Positions 21,748 through 34,800 of a DNA stretch of 64,000 nt are shown here, piece by piece (position 1 is the first letter of the stretch; the number at the start of each line of letters is the position of its first letter). The notes under the pieces were generated by a model, which saw nothing but the letters and a program-made list of their open reading frames with translations, did not search any database and was not told the DNA's origin. The stretch is from contig QXJR01000006.1 in NCBI GenBank assembly GCA_020975725.1, forward strand, positions 1,116,001 through 1,180,000, written 5' to 3'. Origin of the DNA: Picocystis sp. L7 (lineage: Eukaryota; Chlorophyta; Picocystophyceae; Picocystales; Picocystaceae). Made by a program: the position numbers and the translations under genes.

Positions 21748-22862
21748 GTTTATACAATGAGCTTCTTGATTGATGGAAATTGCGGAAATGGAAGCGTGGA
21801 CTAACATCTTGAGATCAAAGGAAGGTAGAGAAGACCCTTTGCATATCAATGTTGTGCGAATGTATGGTTCGAAGGACGTCATCAACTGCTCGCAAGGGAC
21901 ACAACAAATATACCCCCCCTGTAGCAATAAAGTTCGAAGAGGCTTCTCCCTCTTGGGGAGGAAAGGTATCAGGTTCCAAACGGCCTCTGCCGACGACGGC
22001 TGCGTCGCCGGCTGGTTCCGCGCGATCAAAGGGTACGTAAGCGGCGCCCGAGACTGCGCATACCTTTCCCGGTCCGTCGCAAATGGCAGGCTTGCGTGGC
22101 TTTCCGTTGCCACTCCCAAACGTCCGTCACTGACATTTGGAGGTGAGGTGCACAAGTTGACAAGCGGCCTGCCGAAAAAAAAGAACGGGGCACTTGGTGC
22201 CTCGGACGTGCCGATTACAACGTGGAGCTGGCGTTAATAGTTCCCTTTGCATTGATGAACAGTGTGCAGCGGTGCGTATTTGTCAACGTGCAATTGTAAA
22301 TGGAATTCCAGGGAAATCAAAAACACTTGCTTTTAGACGTTTAAAAGTTACGAAAAATGAGCTCCTCAAAGAACGAAAAGTTATACTTGCACAACATGCA
22401 CCATGGTGGCCATTTGACAAGCATGAGTGGCAATCTTTCGACCGCCCGAGTATACAGCAACGAGAGCAAGCCAAGGATATGCTAGAACTTTTCATCCAAC
22501 ACATGTCCCTTGCTCAAGTTAAGGAGGTACTCCGGCACACGAAATCTTGGAGTGAACTGGATATCTTTGAGTATCTCGCTAAAAGGCTCACACATTAGTA
22601 CAAATGTATGCATAGGAATCGAAGATCAGAATTCTTTCTTAAACATCCTCAGAAACCAGCTCGCAAGAGATACAAGGTTTTGAAGTGATCCATATTGCAG
22701 TAGCAAATGGCCACAATAACCACACGACACCATACCACACCCCCTAAAAAAACATGAAGAAAACACCCCTGTTCACCATTAAATTTAAGATAATAAACAA
22801 GAAGAGAATGCAAAACACTAATGCAACTTGCGCTTCCATGCTCTAAGAACGCCTGAAAAAAC
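21748..22862 (+). repeat. Right arm of the palindromic core
   Basis: Mirror copy of 20,591-21,691 with a 12-bp in-frame insertion (adds four codons to the first ORF). Confidence 0.9.
21772..22598 (+). CDS. Unrecognised ORF pair in the right core arm
   Basis: Mirror of the left-arm pair: an ATG-started frame ending near 22,237 and a second frame at 22,194-22,598 without an early ATG. The encoded sequences match the left arm except for four extra residues and two or three changes. Keeping both copies this similar implies recent origin or arm-to-arm gene conversion, not necessarily function. Confidence 0.3.
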
Positions 22863-25800
22863 GAGTCCTGGAGCTCCTGCACGAGCTGCAGGACGGCCTT
22901 GAATCGACGAGCAGCAGCGTCCTGGAGTTCCTGCACGAGCTGCAGGACGGCCTCGAATCGACGAGCAGCAGCGTCTAGGAGCTCCTGCACGAGCTGCAAG
23001 ACGGCCTCGAATCGACGAGCAGCAGCGTCCTGGAGCTTCTGCACGAGCTGCAGGACGGCCTCGAATCGACGAGCAGCAGCGTCCAGGGGCTCCTGCACGA
23101 GCTGCAGGACGGCCTCGAATCGACGAGCAGCAGCGTCTAGGAGCTCCTGCACGAGCAGCACGACGGCCTCGAATCGACGAGCAGCAGCGTCCAGGAGCTC
23201 CTGCACGAGCTGCAGGCCGGCCTCGAATCGACGAGCAGCAGCGTCCAAGAGCTCCTGCACGAGCTGCAGGACGGCCTCGAATCGACGAGCAGCAGCGTCC
23301 TGGAGCTTCTGCACGAGCTGCAGGACGGCCTCAAATCGACGAGCAGCAGCGTCCTGGAGCTCCTGCACGAGCTGCAGGACGGCCTCGAATCGACGAGCAG
23401 CAGCGTCCAGGAGCTCCTGCACGAGCTGCAGGACGGCCTCGAATCGACGAGCAGCAGCGTCTAGGAGCTCCTGCACGAGCTGCAGGACGGCCTCGAATCG
23501 ACAAGCAGCAGCGTCCTGGAGCTCCTACACGAGCTGCAGGACGGCCTGGAATCGACGAGCAACAGCGTCCTAGAGCTCCTGCACGAGCTGCAGGACGGCC
23601 TCGAATCGACGAGCAGCAGCGTCGTGGAGCTCCTGCACGAGCTGTTGGACGGCCTCCAATCGTCGAGCAGCAGCGTCCTGGAGCTCCTGCACGAGCTGCA
23701 GGACGGCCTCGAATCGACGAGCTGCAGCGGCCTGGAGCTCCTGCACGAGCTGCAGGACGGCCTCGAATCGACGAGCAGCGGCGTCCTCGAGCTCCTACAC
23801 GAGCTGCAGGACGGCCTCGAATCGACGAGCAGCAGCGTCCTGGAGCTCCTGCACGAGCTGCAGGACGGCCTCGAATCGTCGAGTTGCAGCGTCCAAGAGC
23901 TCTTGCACGAGCTGCAAGACGGCCTCGAATCGACGAGCAGCAGCGTCCTGGAGCTCCTGCACGAGTTGCAGGACGGCCTCGAATCGACGAGCTGCAGCGG
24001 CCTGGAGCTCCTGCACGAGCTGCAGGACGGCCTCGAATCGACGAGCAGCGGCGTCCTCGAGCTCCTACACGAGCTGCAGGACGGCCTCGAATCGACGAGC
24101 AGCAGCGTCCTGGAGCTCCTGCACGAGCTGCAGGACGGCCTCGAATCGTCGAGTTGCAGCGTCTTGGAGCTCCTGCACGAGCTGCAGGATGGCCTCGAAT
24201 CGACGAGCAGCAGCGTCCTGGAGCTCCTGCACGAGCTGCAGGACGGCCTCGAATCGACGAGCAGCAGCGTCCTGGAGCTCCTGCACGAGCTGCAGGATGG
24301 CCTCGAATCGACGAGCAGCAGCGTCCTGGAGCTCCTGCACGAGCTGCAGGACGGCCTCGAATCGACGAGCAGCGGCGTCCTGGAGCTCCTACACGAGCTG
24401 CAGGACGGCCTCGAATCGTCGAGCAGCAGCGTCCAGGAGCCCCAGCACGAGCTGCAGGACGGCCTCGAATCGTCGAGTTGCAGCGTCCAAGAGCTCCTGC
24501 ACGAGCTGCACGACGGCCTCGAATCGACGAGCAGCAGCGTCTAGGAGCTCCTACACGAGCTGCAGGACGGCCTCGAATTGACGAGCAGCAGCGTCCTGGA
24601 GCTCCTGCACGAGCTGCAGGACGGCCTCGAATCGTCGAGCTGCAGCGTCCAGGAGCTCCTGCACGAGCTGCAGGACGGCCTCGAATCGACGAGCAGCAGC
24701 GTCCAAGAGCTCCTGCACGAGCTGCACGACGGCCTCGAATCGACGAGCAGCAGCGTCCTGGAGCTCCTGCACGAGCTGCAGGACGGCCTCGAATCGACGA
24801 GCTGAAGCGTCTAGGAGCTCCTGCACGAGCTGCAGGACGGCCTCGAATCGACGAGCAGCAGCGTCCAGGAGCTCGTGCAGGAGCTCCAGGACGGCCTCGA
24901 ATCGTCGAGCAGCAGCGTTCAGGAGCTCCTGCACGAGCTGCAGGACGGCCTCGAATAGACGAGCAGCAGCGTCCTGGAGCTCCTGCTCGAGCTGCAGGAC
25001 GGCCTCGAATCGTCGAGCAGCAGCGTTCAGGAGCTCCTGCACGAGCTGCAGGACGGCCTCGAATCGACGAGCAGCAGCGTCTTGGAGCTCCTGCACGAGC
25101 TGCAGGATGGCCTCGAATCGACGAGCAGCAGCGTCCTGGAGCTCCTGCACGAGCTGCAGGACGGCCTCGAATCGTCGAGCAGCAGCGTCCAGGAGCCCCA
25201 GCACGAGCTGCAGGACGGCCTCGAATCGTCGAGTTGCAGCGTCCAAGAGCTCCTGCACGAGCTGCACGACGGCCTCGAATCGACGAGCAGCAGCGTCCAG
25301 GAGCTCCTGCACGAGCTGCAGGACGGCCTCGAATCGACGAGCAGCAGCGTCTAGGAGCTCCTGCACGAGCTGCAGGACGGCCTCGAATCGACGAGCAGCA
25401 GCGTCCTGGAGCTCCTGCACGAGCTGCAGGACGGCCTCGAATCGACGAGCAGCAGCGTCCTGGAGCTTCTGCACGAGCTGCAGGACGGCCTCGAATCGAC
25501 GAGCAGCAGCGTCTAGGAGCTCCTGCACGAGCTGCAGGACGGCCTCGAATCGACGAGCAGCAGCGTCCTGGAGCTCCTGCACGAGCTGCAGGACGGCCTC
25601 GAATCGTCGAGTTGCAGCGTCCTGGAGCTCCTGCACGAGCTGCAGGACGGCCTCGAATCGTCGAGCAGCAGCGTCCAAGAGCTCCTGCACGAGCTGCAGG
25701 ACGGCCTCGAATCGACGAGCAGCAGCGTCCTGGAGCTCCTGCACGAGCTGCAGGACGGCCTCGAATCGTCGAGCAGCAGCGTTCAGGAGCTCCTGCACGA

Positions 25801-28800
25801 GCTGCAGGACGGCCTCGAATAGACGAGCAGCAGCGTCCTGGAGCTCCTGCTCGAGCTGCAGGACGGCCTCGAATCGTCGAGCAGCAGCGTTCAGGAGCTC
25901 CTGCACGAGCTGCAGGACGGCCTCGAATCGACGAGCAGCAACGTCCTGGAGCTCCTACACGAGCTGCAGGACGGCCTCGAATTGACGAGCAGCAGCGTCC
26001 AGGAGCTCCTGCACGAGCTGCAGGACGGCCTCGAATCGACGAGCAGCAGCGTCCAAGAGCTCCTGCACGAGCTGCACGACGGCCTCGAATCGACGAGCAG
26101 CAGCGTCCTGGAGCTCCTACACGAGCTGCAGGACGGCCTCGAATTGACGAGCAGCAGCGTCCTGGAGCTCCTGCACGAGCTGCAGGACGGCCTCGAATCG
26201 TCGAGCAGCAGCGTCCAGGAGCTCCTGCACGAGCTGCAGGACGGCCTCGAATCGACGAGCAGCAGCGTCCAAGAGCTCCTGCACGAGCTGCACGACGGCC
26301 TCGAATCGACGAGCTGAAGCGTCTAGGAGCTCCTGCACGAGCTGCAGGACGGCCTCGAATCGACGAGCAGCAGCGTCCAGGAGCTCGTGCAGGAGCTCCA
26401 GGACGGCCTCGAATCGTCGAGCTGCAGCGTCCAGGAGCTCCTGCACGAGCTGCAGGACGGCCTCGAATCGACGAGCAGCAGCGTCCAGGAGCTCTTGCAC
26501 GAGCTGCAGGACGGCCTCGAATCGACGAGCAGCAACGTCCTGGAGCTCCTACACGAGCTGCAGGACGGCCTCGAATTGACGAGCAGCAGCGTCCTGGAGC
26601 TCCTGCACGAGCTGCAGGACGGCCTCGAATCGTCGAGCAGCAGCGTCCAGGAGCTCCTACACGAGCTGCAGGACGGCCTCGAATCGTCGAGCAGCAGCGT
26701 CCAGGAGCTCCTGCACGAGCTGGAGGACGGCCTCGAATCGTCGAGTTGCAGCGTCCAAGAGCTCCTGCACGAGCTGCACGACGGCCTCGAATCGACGAGC
26801 AGCAGCGTCCTGGAGCTCCTGCACGAGCTGCAGGACGGCCTCGAATCGACGAGCTGAAGCGTCCTAGAGCTCCTACACGAGCTGGAGGACGGCCTCGAAT
26901 CGTCGAGTTGCAGCGTCCAAGAGCTCCTGCACGAGCTGCACGACGGCCTCGAATCGACGAGCAGCAGCGTCCAAGAGCTCCTGCACGAGCTGCAGGACGG
27001 CCTCGAATCGACGAGCAGCAGCGTCCTGGAGCTCCTGCACGAGCTGCAGGACGGCCTCGAATCGACGAGCTGAAGCGTCCTGGAGCTCCTACACGAGCTG
27101 CAGGACGGCCTCGAATCGACGAGCAGCAGCGTCCAAGAGCTCCTGCACGAGCTGCACGACGGCCTCGAATCGACGAGCAGCAGCGTCCAAGAGCTCCTGC
27201 ACGAGCTGCACGACGGCCTCGAATCGACGAGCAGCAGCGTCCTGGAGCTCCTACACGAGCTGCAGGACGGCCTCGAATCGTCGAGCAGCAGCGTCCAGGA
27301 GCTCCTGCACGAGCTGGAGGACGGCCTCGAATCGTCGAGTTGCAGCGTCCAAGAGCTCCTGCACGAGCTGCAGGACGGCCTCGAATCGACGAGCAGCAGC
27401 GTCCTGGAGCTCCTGCACGAGCTGCAGGACGGCCTCGAATCGACGAGCTGAAGCGTCCTGGAGCTCCTACACGAGCTGCAGGACGGCCTCGAATCGACGA
27501 GCAGCAGCGTCCAAGAGCTCCTGCACGAGCTGCACGACGGCCTCGAATCGACGAGCAGCAGCGTCCTGGAGCTCCTACACGAGCTGCAGGACGGCCTCGA
27601 ATCGTCGAGCAGCAGCGTCCAGGAGCTCCTGCACGAGCTGGAGGACGGCCTCGAATCGTCGAGTTGCAGCGTCCAAGAGCTCCTGCACGAGCTGCACGAC
27701 GGCCTCGAATCGACGAGCAGCAGCGTCTTGGAGCTCCTGCACGAGCTGCAGGACGGCCTCGAATCGACGAGCTGAAGCGTCTAGGAGCTCCTGCACGAGC
27801 TGTAGGACGGCCTCGAATCGACGAGCAGCGGCGTCCTGGAGCTCCTACACGAGCTGCAGGACGGCCTCGAATCGACGAGCTGAAGCGTCTAGGAGCTCCT
27901 ACACGAGCTGCAGGACGGCCTCGAATTGACGAGCAGCAGCGTCCTGGAGCTCCTGCACGAGCTGCAGGACGGCCTCGAATCGTCGAGCTGCAGCGTCCAG
28001 GAGCTCCTGCACGAGCTGCAGGACGGCCTCGAATCGACGAGCAGCAGCGTCCAAGAGCTCCTGCACGAGCTGCACGACGGCCTCGAATCGACGAGCAGCA
28101 GCGTCCTGGAGCTCCTACACGAGTTGCAGGACGGCCTCGAATCGTCGAGCAGCAGCGTCCAGGAGCTCCTGCACGAGCTGCAGGACGGCCTCGAATCGTC
28201 GAGTTGCAGCGTCCAAGAGCTCCTGCACGAGCTGCAGGACGGCCTCGAATCGACGAGCAGCAGCGTCCTGGAGCTCCTGCACGAGCTGCAGGACGGCCTC
28301 GAATCGACGAGCAGCAGCGTCCAGGAGCTCTTGCACGAGCTGCAGGACGGCCTCGAATCGACGAGCAGCAACGTCCTGGAGCTCCTACACGAGCTGCAGG
28401 ACGGCCTCGAATTGACGAGCAGCAGCGTCCTGGAGCTCCTGCACGAGCTGCAGGACGGCCTCGAATCGTCGAGCAGCAGCGTCCAGGAGCTCCTACACGA
28501 GCTGCAGGACGGCCTCGAATTGACGAGCAGCAGCGTCCTGGAGCTCGTGCAGGAGCTGCAGGACGGCCTCGAATCGACGAGCTGCAGCGTCCAGGAGCTC
28601 CTGCACGAGCTGCAGGACGGCCTCGAATCGACGAGCAGCAGCGTCCAGGAGCTCGTGCAGGAGCTCCAGGACGGCCTCGAATCGTCGAGCTGCAGCGTCC
28701 AGGAGCTCCTGCACGAGCTGCAGGACGGCCTCGAATCGACGAGCAGCAGCGTCCAGGAGCTCTTGCACGAGCTGCAGGACGGCCTCGAATCGACGAGCAG

Positions 28801-31800
28801 CAACGTCCTGGAGCTCCTACACGAGCTGCAGGACGGCCTCGAATCGACGAGCTGAAGCGTCCTGGAGCTCCTACACGAGCTGCAGGACGGCCTCGAATCG
28901 ACGAGCAGCAGCGTCCAAGAGCTCCTGCACGAGCTGCACGACGGCCTCGAATCGACGAGCAGCAGCGTCCAAGAGCTCCTGCACGAGCTGCACGACGGCC
29001 TCGAATCGACGAGCAGCAGCGTCCTGGAGCTCCTACACGAGCTGCAGGACGGCCTCGAATCGTCGAGCAGCAGCGTCCAGGAGCTCCTGCACGAGCTGCA
29101 CGACGGCCTCGAATCGACGAGCAGCAGCGTCCTGGAGCTCCTGCACGAGCTGCAGGACGGCCTCGAATCGACGAGCTGAAGCGTCCTGGAGCTCCTACAC
29201 GAGCTGCAGGACGGCCTCGAATCGACGAGCAGCAGCGTCCAAGAGCTCCTGCACGAGCTGCACGACGGCCTCGAATCGACGAGCAGCAGCGTCCTGGAGC
29301 TCCTACACGAGCTGCAGGACGGCCTCGAATCGTCGAGCAGCAGCGTCCAGGAGCTCCTGCACGAGCTGGAGGACGGCCTCGAATCGTCGAGTTGCAGCGT
29401 CCAAGAGCTCCTGCACGAGCTGCACGACGGCCTCGAATCGACGAGCAGCAGCGTCCAGGAGCTCCTGCACGAGCTGCAGGACGGCCTCGAATCGACGAGC
29501 AGCAGCGTCCAAGAGCTCCTGCACGAGCTGCACGACGGCCTCGAATCGACGAGCAGCAGCGTCCTGGAGCTCCTGCACGAGCTGCAGGACGGCCTCGAAT
29601 CGACGAGCTGAAACGTCTAGGAGCTCCTGCACGAGCTGTAGGACGGCCTCGAATCGACGAGCAGCGGCGTCCTGGAGCTCCTACACGAGCTGCAGGACGG
29701 CCTCGAATCGACGAGCTGAAGCGTCTAGGAGCTCCTACACGAGCTGCAGGACGGCCTCGAATTGACGAGCAGCAGCGTCCTGGAGCTCCTGCACGAGCTG
29801 CAGGACGGCCTCGAATCGTCGAGCTGCAGCGTCCTGGAGCTCCTGCACGAGCTGCAGGACGGCCTCGAATCGACGAGCAGCAGCGTCCAAGAGCTCCTGC
29901 ACGAGCTGCACGACGGCCTCGAATCGACGAGCAGCAGCGTCCTGGAGCTCCTGCACGAGCTGCAGGACGGCCTCGAATCGACGAGCTGAAGCGTCTAGGA
30001 GCTCCTGCACGAGCTGCAGGACGGCCTCGAATCGACGAGCAGCAGCGTCCAGGAGCTCGTGCAGGAGCTCCAGGACGGCCTCGAATCGTCGAGCTGCAGC
30101 GTCCAGGAGCTCCTGCACGAGCTGCAGGACGGCCTCGAATCGACGAGCAGCAGCGTCCAGGAGCTCTTGCACGAGCTGCAGGACGGCCTCGAATCGACGA
30201 GCAGCAACGTCCTGGAGCTCCTACACGAGCTGCAGGACGGCCTCGAATTGACGAGCAGCAGCGTCCTGGAGCTCCTGCACGAGCTGCAGGACGGCCTCGA
30301 ATCGTCGAGCAGCAGCGTCCAGGAGCTCTTGCACGAGCTGCAGGACGGCCTCGAATCGACGAGCTGCAACGTCCTGGAGCTCCTACACGAGCTGCAGGAC
30401 GGCCTCGAATTGACGAGCAGCAGCGTCCTGGAGCTCCTGCACGAGCTGCAGGACGGCCTCGAATCGTCGAGCAGCAGCGTCCAGGAGCTCCTACACGAGC
30501 TGCAGGACGGCCTCGAATCGTCGAGCTGCACCGTCTAGGAGCTCCTGCACGAGCTGCAGGACGGCCTCGAATCGACGAGCAGCAGCGTCCAAGAGCTCCT
30601 GCACGAGCTGCACGACGGCCTCGAATCGACGAGCAGCAGCGTCCTGGAGCTCCTGCACGAGCTGCAGGACGGCCTCGAATCGACGAGCTGAAGCGTCTAG
30701 GAGCTCCTGCACGAGCTGCAGGACGGCCTCGAATCGACGAGCAGCAGCGTCCAGGAGCTCGTGCAGGAGCTCCAGGACGGCCTCGAATCGTCGAGCTGCA
30801 GCGTCCAGGAGCTCCTGCACGAGCTGCAGGACGGCCTCGAATCGACGAGCAGCAGCGTCCAGGAGCTCTTGCACGAGCTGCAGGACGGCCTCGAATCGAC
30901 GAGCAGCAACGTCCTGGAGCTCCTACACGAGCTGCAGGACGGCCTCGAATTGACGAGCAGCAGCGTCCTGGAGCTCCTGCACGAGCTGCAGGACGGCCTC
31001 GAATCGTCGAGCAGCAGCGTCCAGGAGCTCCTACACGAGCTGCAGGACGGCCTCGAATTGACGAGCAGCAGCGTCCTGGAGCTCCTGCACGAGCTGCAGG
31101 ACGGCCTCGAATCGTCGAGCAGCAGCGTCCAGGAGCTCCTGCACGAGCTGCAGGACGGCCTCGAATCGACGAGCAGCAGCGTCCAAGAGCTCCTGCACGA
31201 GCTGCACGACGGCCTCGAATCGACGAGCAGCAGCGTCCTGGAGCTCCTACACGAGCTGCAGGACGGCCTCGAATCGTCGAGCAGCAGCGTCCAGGAGCTC
31301 GTGCACGAGCTGCAGGACGGCCTCGAATCGTCGAGTTGCAGCGTCCAAGAGCTCCTGCACGAGCTGCAGGACGGCCTCGAATCGACGAGCAGCAGCGTCC
31401 TGGAGCTCCTGCACGAGCTGCAGGACGGCCTCGAATCGTCGAGTTGCAGCGTCCAAGAGCTCGTGCAGGAGCTCCAGGACGGCCTCGAATCGTCGAGCTG
31501 CAGCGTCCAGGAGCTCCTGCACGAGCTGCAGGACGGCCTCGAATCGACGAGCAGCAGCGTCCAGGAGCTCTTGCACGAGCTGCAGGACGGCCTCGAATCG
31601 ACGAGCAGCAACGTCCTGGAGCTCCTACACGAGCTGCAGGACGGCCTCGAATTGACGAGCAGCAGCGTCCTGGAGCTCCTGCACGAGCTGCAGGACGGCC
31701 TCGAATCGTCGAGCAGCAGCGTCCAGGAGCTCCTGCACGAGCTGCAGGACGGCCTCGAATCGACGAGCAGCAGCGTCCAAGAGCTCCTGCACGAGCTGCA

Positions 31801-34800
31801 GGACGGCCTCGAATTGACGAGCAGCAGCGTCCTGGAGCTCGTGCAGGAGCTGCAGGACGGCCTCGAATCGACGAGCTGAAGCGTCTAGGAGCTCCTGCAC
31901 GAGCTGTAGGACGGCCTCGAATCGACGAGCAGCGGCGTCCTGGAGCTCCTACACGAGCTGCAGGACGGCCTCGAATCGACGAGCTGAAGCGTCTAGGAGC
32001 TCCTACACGAGCTGCAGGACGGCCTCGAATTGACGAGCAGCAGCGTCCTGGAGCTCCTGCACGAGCTGCAGGACGGCCTCGAATCGTCGAGCAGCAGCGT
32101 CCAGGAGCTCCTACACGAGCTGCAGGACGGCCTCGAATTGACGAGCAGCAGCGTCCTGGAGCTCGTGCAGGAGCTGCAGGACGGCCTCGAATCGACGAGC
32201 TGAAGCGTCTAGGAGCTCCTGCACGAGCTGTAGGACGGCCTCGAATCGACGAGCAGCGGCGTCCTGGAGCTCCTACACGAGCTGCAGGACGGCCTCGAAT
32301 CGACGAGCTGAAGCGTCTAGGAGCTCCTACACGAGCTGCAGGACGGCCTCGAATTGACGAGCAGCAGCGTCCTGGAGCTCCTGCACGAGCTGCAGGACGG
32401 CCTCGAATCGTCGAGCTGCAGCGTCCAGGAGCTCCTGCACGAGCTGCAGGACGGCCTCGAATCGACGAGCAGCAGCGTCCAAGAGCTCCTGCACGAGCTG
32501 CACGACGGCCTCGAATCGACGAGCAGCAGCGTCCTGGAGCTCCTGCACGAGCTGCAGGACGGCCTCGAATCGACGAGCTGAAGCGTCTAGGAGCTCCTGC
32601 ACGAGCTGCAGGACGGCCTCGAATCGACGAGCAGCAGCGTCCAGGAGCTCGTGCAGGAGCTCCAGGACGGCCTCGAATCGTCGAGCTGCAGCGTCCAGGA
32701 GCTCCTGCACGAGCTGCAGGACGGCCTCGAATCGACGAGCAGCAACGTCCTGGAGCTCCTACACGAGCTGCAGGACGGCCTCGAATTGACGAGCAGCAGC
32801 GTCCTGGAGCTCCTGCACGAGCTGCAGGACGGCCTCGAATCGTCGAGCAGCAGCGTCCAGGAGCTCCTACACGAGCTGCAGGACGGCCTCGAATTGACGA
32901 GCAGCAGCGTCCTGGAGCTCCTGCACGAGCTGCAGGACGGCCTCGAATCGTCGAGCAGCAGCGTCCAGGAGCTCCTGCACGAGCTGCAGGACGGCCTCGA
33001 ATCGACGAGCAGCAGCGTCCAAGAGCTCCTGCACGAGCTGCACGACGGCCTCGAATCGACGAGCAGCAGCGTCCTGGAGCTCCTACACGAGCTGCAGGAC
33101 GGCCTCGAATCGTCGAGCAGCAGCGTCCAGGAGCTCGTGCACGAGCTGCAGGACGGCCTCGAATCGTCGAGTTGCAGCGTCCAAGAGCTCCTGCACGAGC
33201 TGCAGGACGGCCTCGAATCGACGAGCAGCAGCGTCCTGGAGCTCCTGCACGAGCTGCAGGACGGCCTCGAATCGTCGAGTTGCAGCGTCCAAGAGCTCGT
33301 GCAGGAGCTCCAGGACGGCCTCGAATCGTCGAGCTGCAGCGTCCAGGAGCTCCTGCACGAGCTGCAGGACGGCCTCGAATCGACGAGCAGCAGCGTCCAG
33401 GAGCTCTTGCACGAGCTGCAGGACGGCCTCGAATCGACGAGCAGCAACGTCCTGGAGCTCCTACACGAGCTGCAGGACGGCCTCGAATTGACGAGCAGCA
33501 GCGTCCTGGAGCTCCTGCACGAGCTGCAGGACGGCCTCGAATCGTCGAGCAGCAGCGTCCAGGAGCTCCTGCACGAGCTGCAGGACGGCCTCGAATCGAC
33601 GAGCAGCAGCGTCCAAGAGCTCCTGCACGAGCTGCACGACGGCCTCGAATCGACGAGCAGCAGCGTCCTGGAGCTCCTACACGAGCTGCAGGACGGCCTC
33701 GAATCGTCAAGCAGCAGCGTCCGGGAGCTCGTGCACGAGCTGCAGGACGGCCTCGAATCGTCGAGTTGCAGCGTCCAAGAGCTCCTGCACGAGCTGCAGG
33801 ACGGCCTCGAATCGACGAGCAGCAGCGTCCTGGAGCTCCTGCACGAGCTGCAGGACGGCCTCGAATCGACGAGCTGAAGCGTCTAGGAGCTCCTGCACGA
33901 GCTGCAGGACGGCCTCGAATCGACGAGCAGCAGCGTCCAGGAGCTCGTGCAGGAGCTCCAGGACGGCCTCGAATCGTCGAGCTGCAGCGTCCAGGAGCTC
34001 CTGCACGAGCTGCAGGACGGCCTCGAATCGACGAGCAGCAGCGTCCAGGAGCTCTTGCACGAGCTGCAGGACGGCCTCGAATCGACGAGCAGCAACGTCC
34101 TGGAGCTCCTACACGAGCTGCAGGACGGCCTCGAATTGACGAGCAGCAGCGTCCTGGAGCTCCTGCACGAGCTGCAGGACGGCCTCGAATCGTCGAGCAG
34201 CAGCGTCCAGGAGCTCCTACACGAGCTGCAGGACGGCCTCGAATTGACGAGCAGCAGCGTCCTGGAGCTCCTGCACGAGCTGCAGGACGGCCTCGAATCG
34301 TCGAGCAGCAGCGTCCAGGAGCTCCTGCACGAGCTGCAGGACGGCCTCGAATCGACGAGCAGCAGCGTCCAAGAGCTCCTGCACGAGCTGCACGACGGCC
34401 TCGAATCGACGAGCAGCAGCGTCCTGGAGCTCCTACACGAGCTGCAAGACGGCCTCGAATCGTCGAGCAGCAGCGTCCAGGAGCTCGTGCACGAGCTGCA
34501 GGACGGCCTCGAATCGACGAGCAGCAGCGTCCTGGAGCTCCTGCACGAGCTGCAGGACGGCCTCGAATCGACGAGCTGAAGCGTCTAGGAGCTCCTGCAC
34601 GAGCTGTAGGACGGCCTCGAATCGACGAGCAGCGGCGTCCTGGAGCTCCTACACGAGCTGCAGGACGGCCTCGAATCTACGAGCTGCAGCGTCCTGGAGC
34701 TCCTGCACGAGCTGCAGGACGGCCTCGAATCGTCGAGTTGCAGCGTCCAAGAGCTCCTGCACGAGCTGCACGACGGCCTCGAATCGACGAGCAACAGCGT

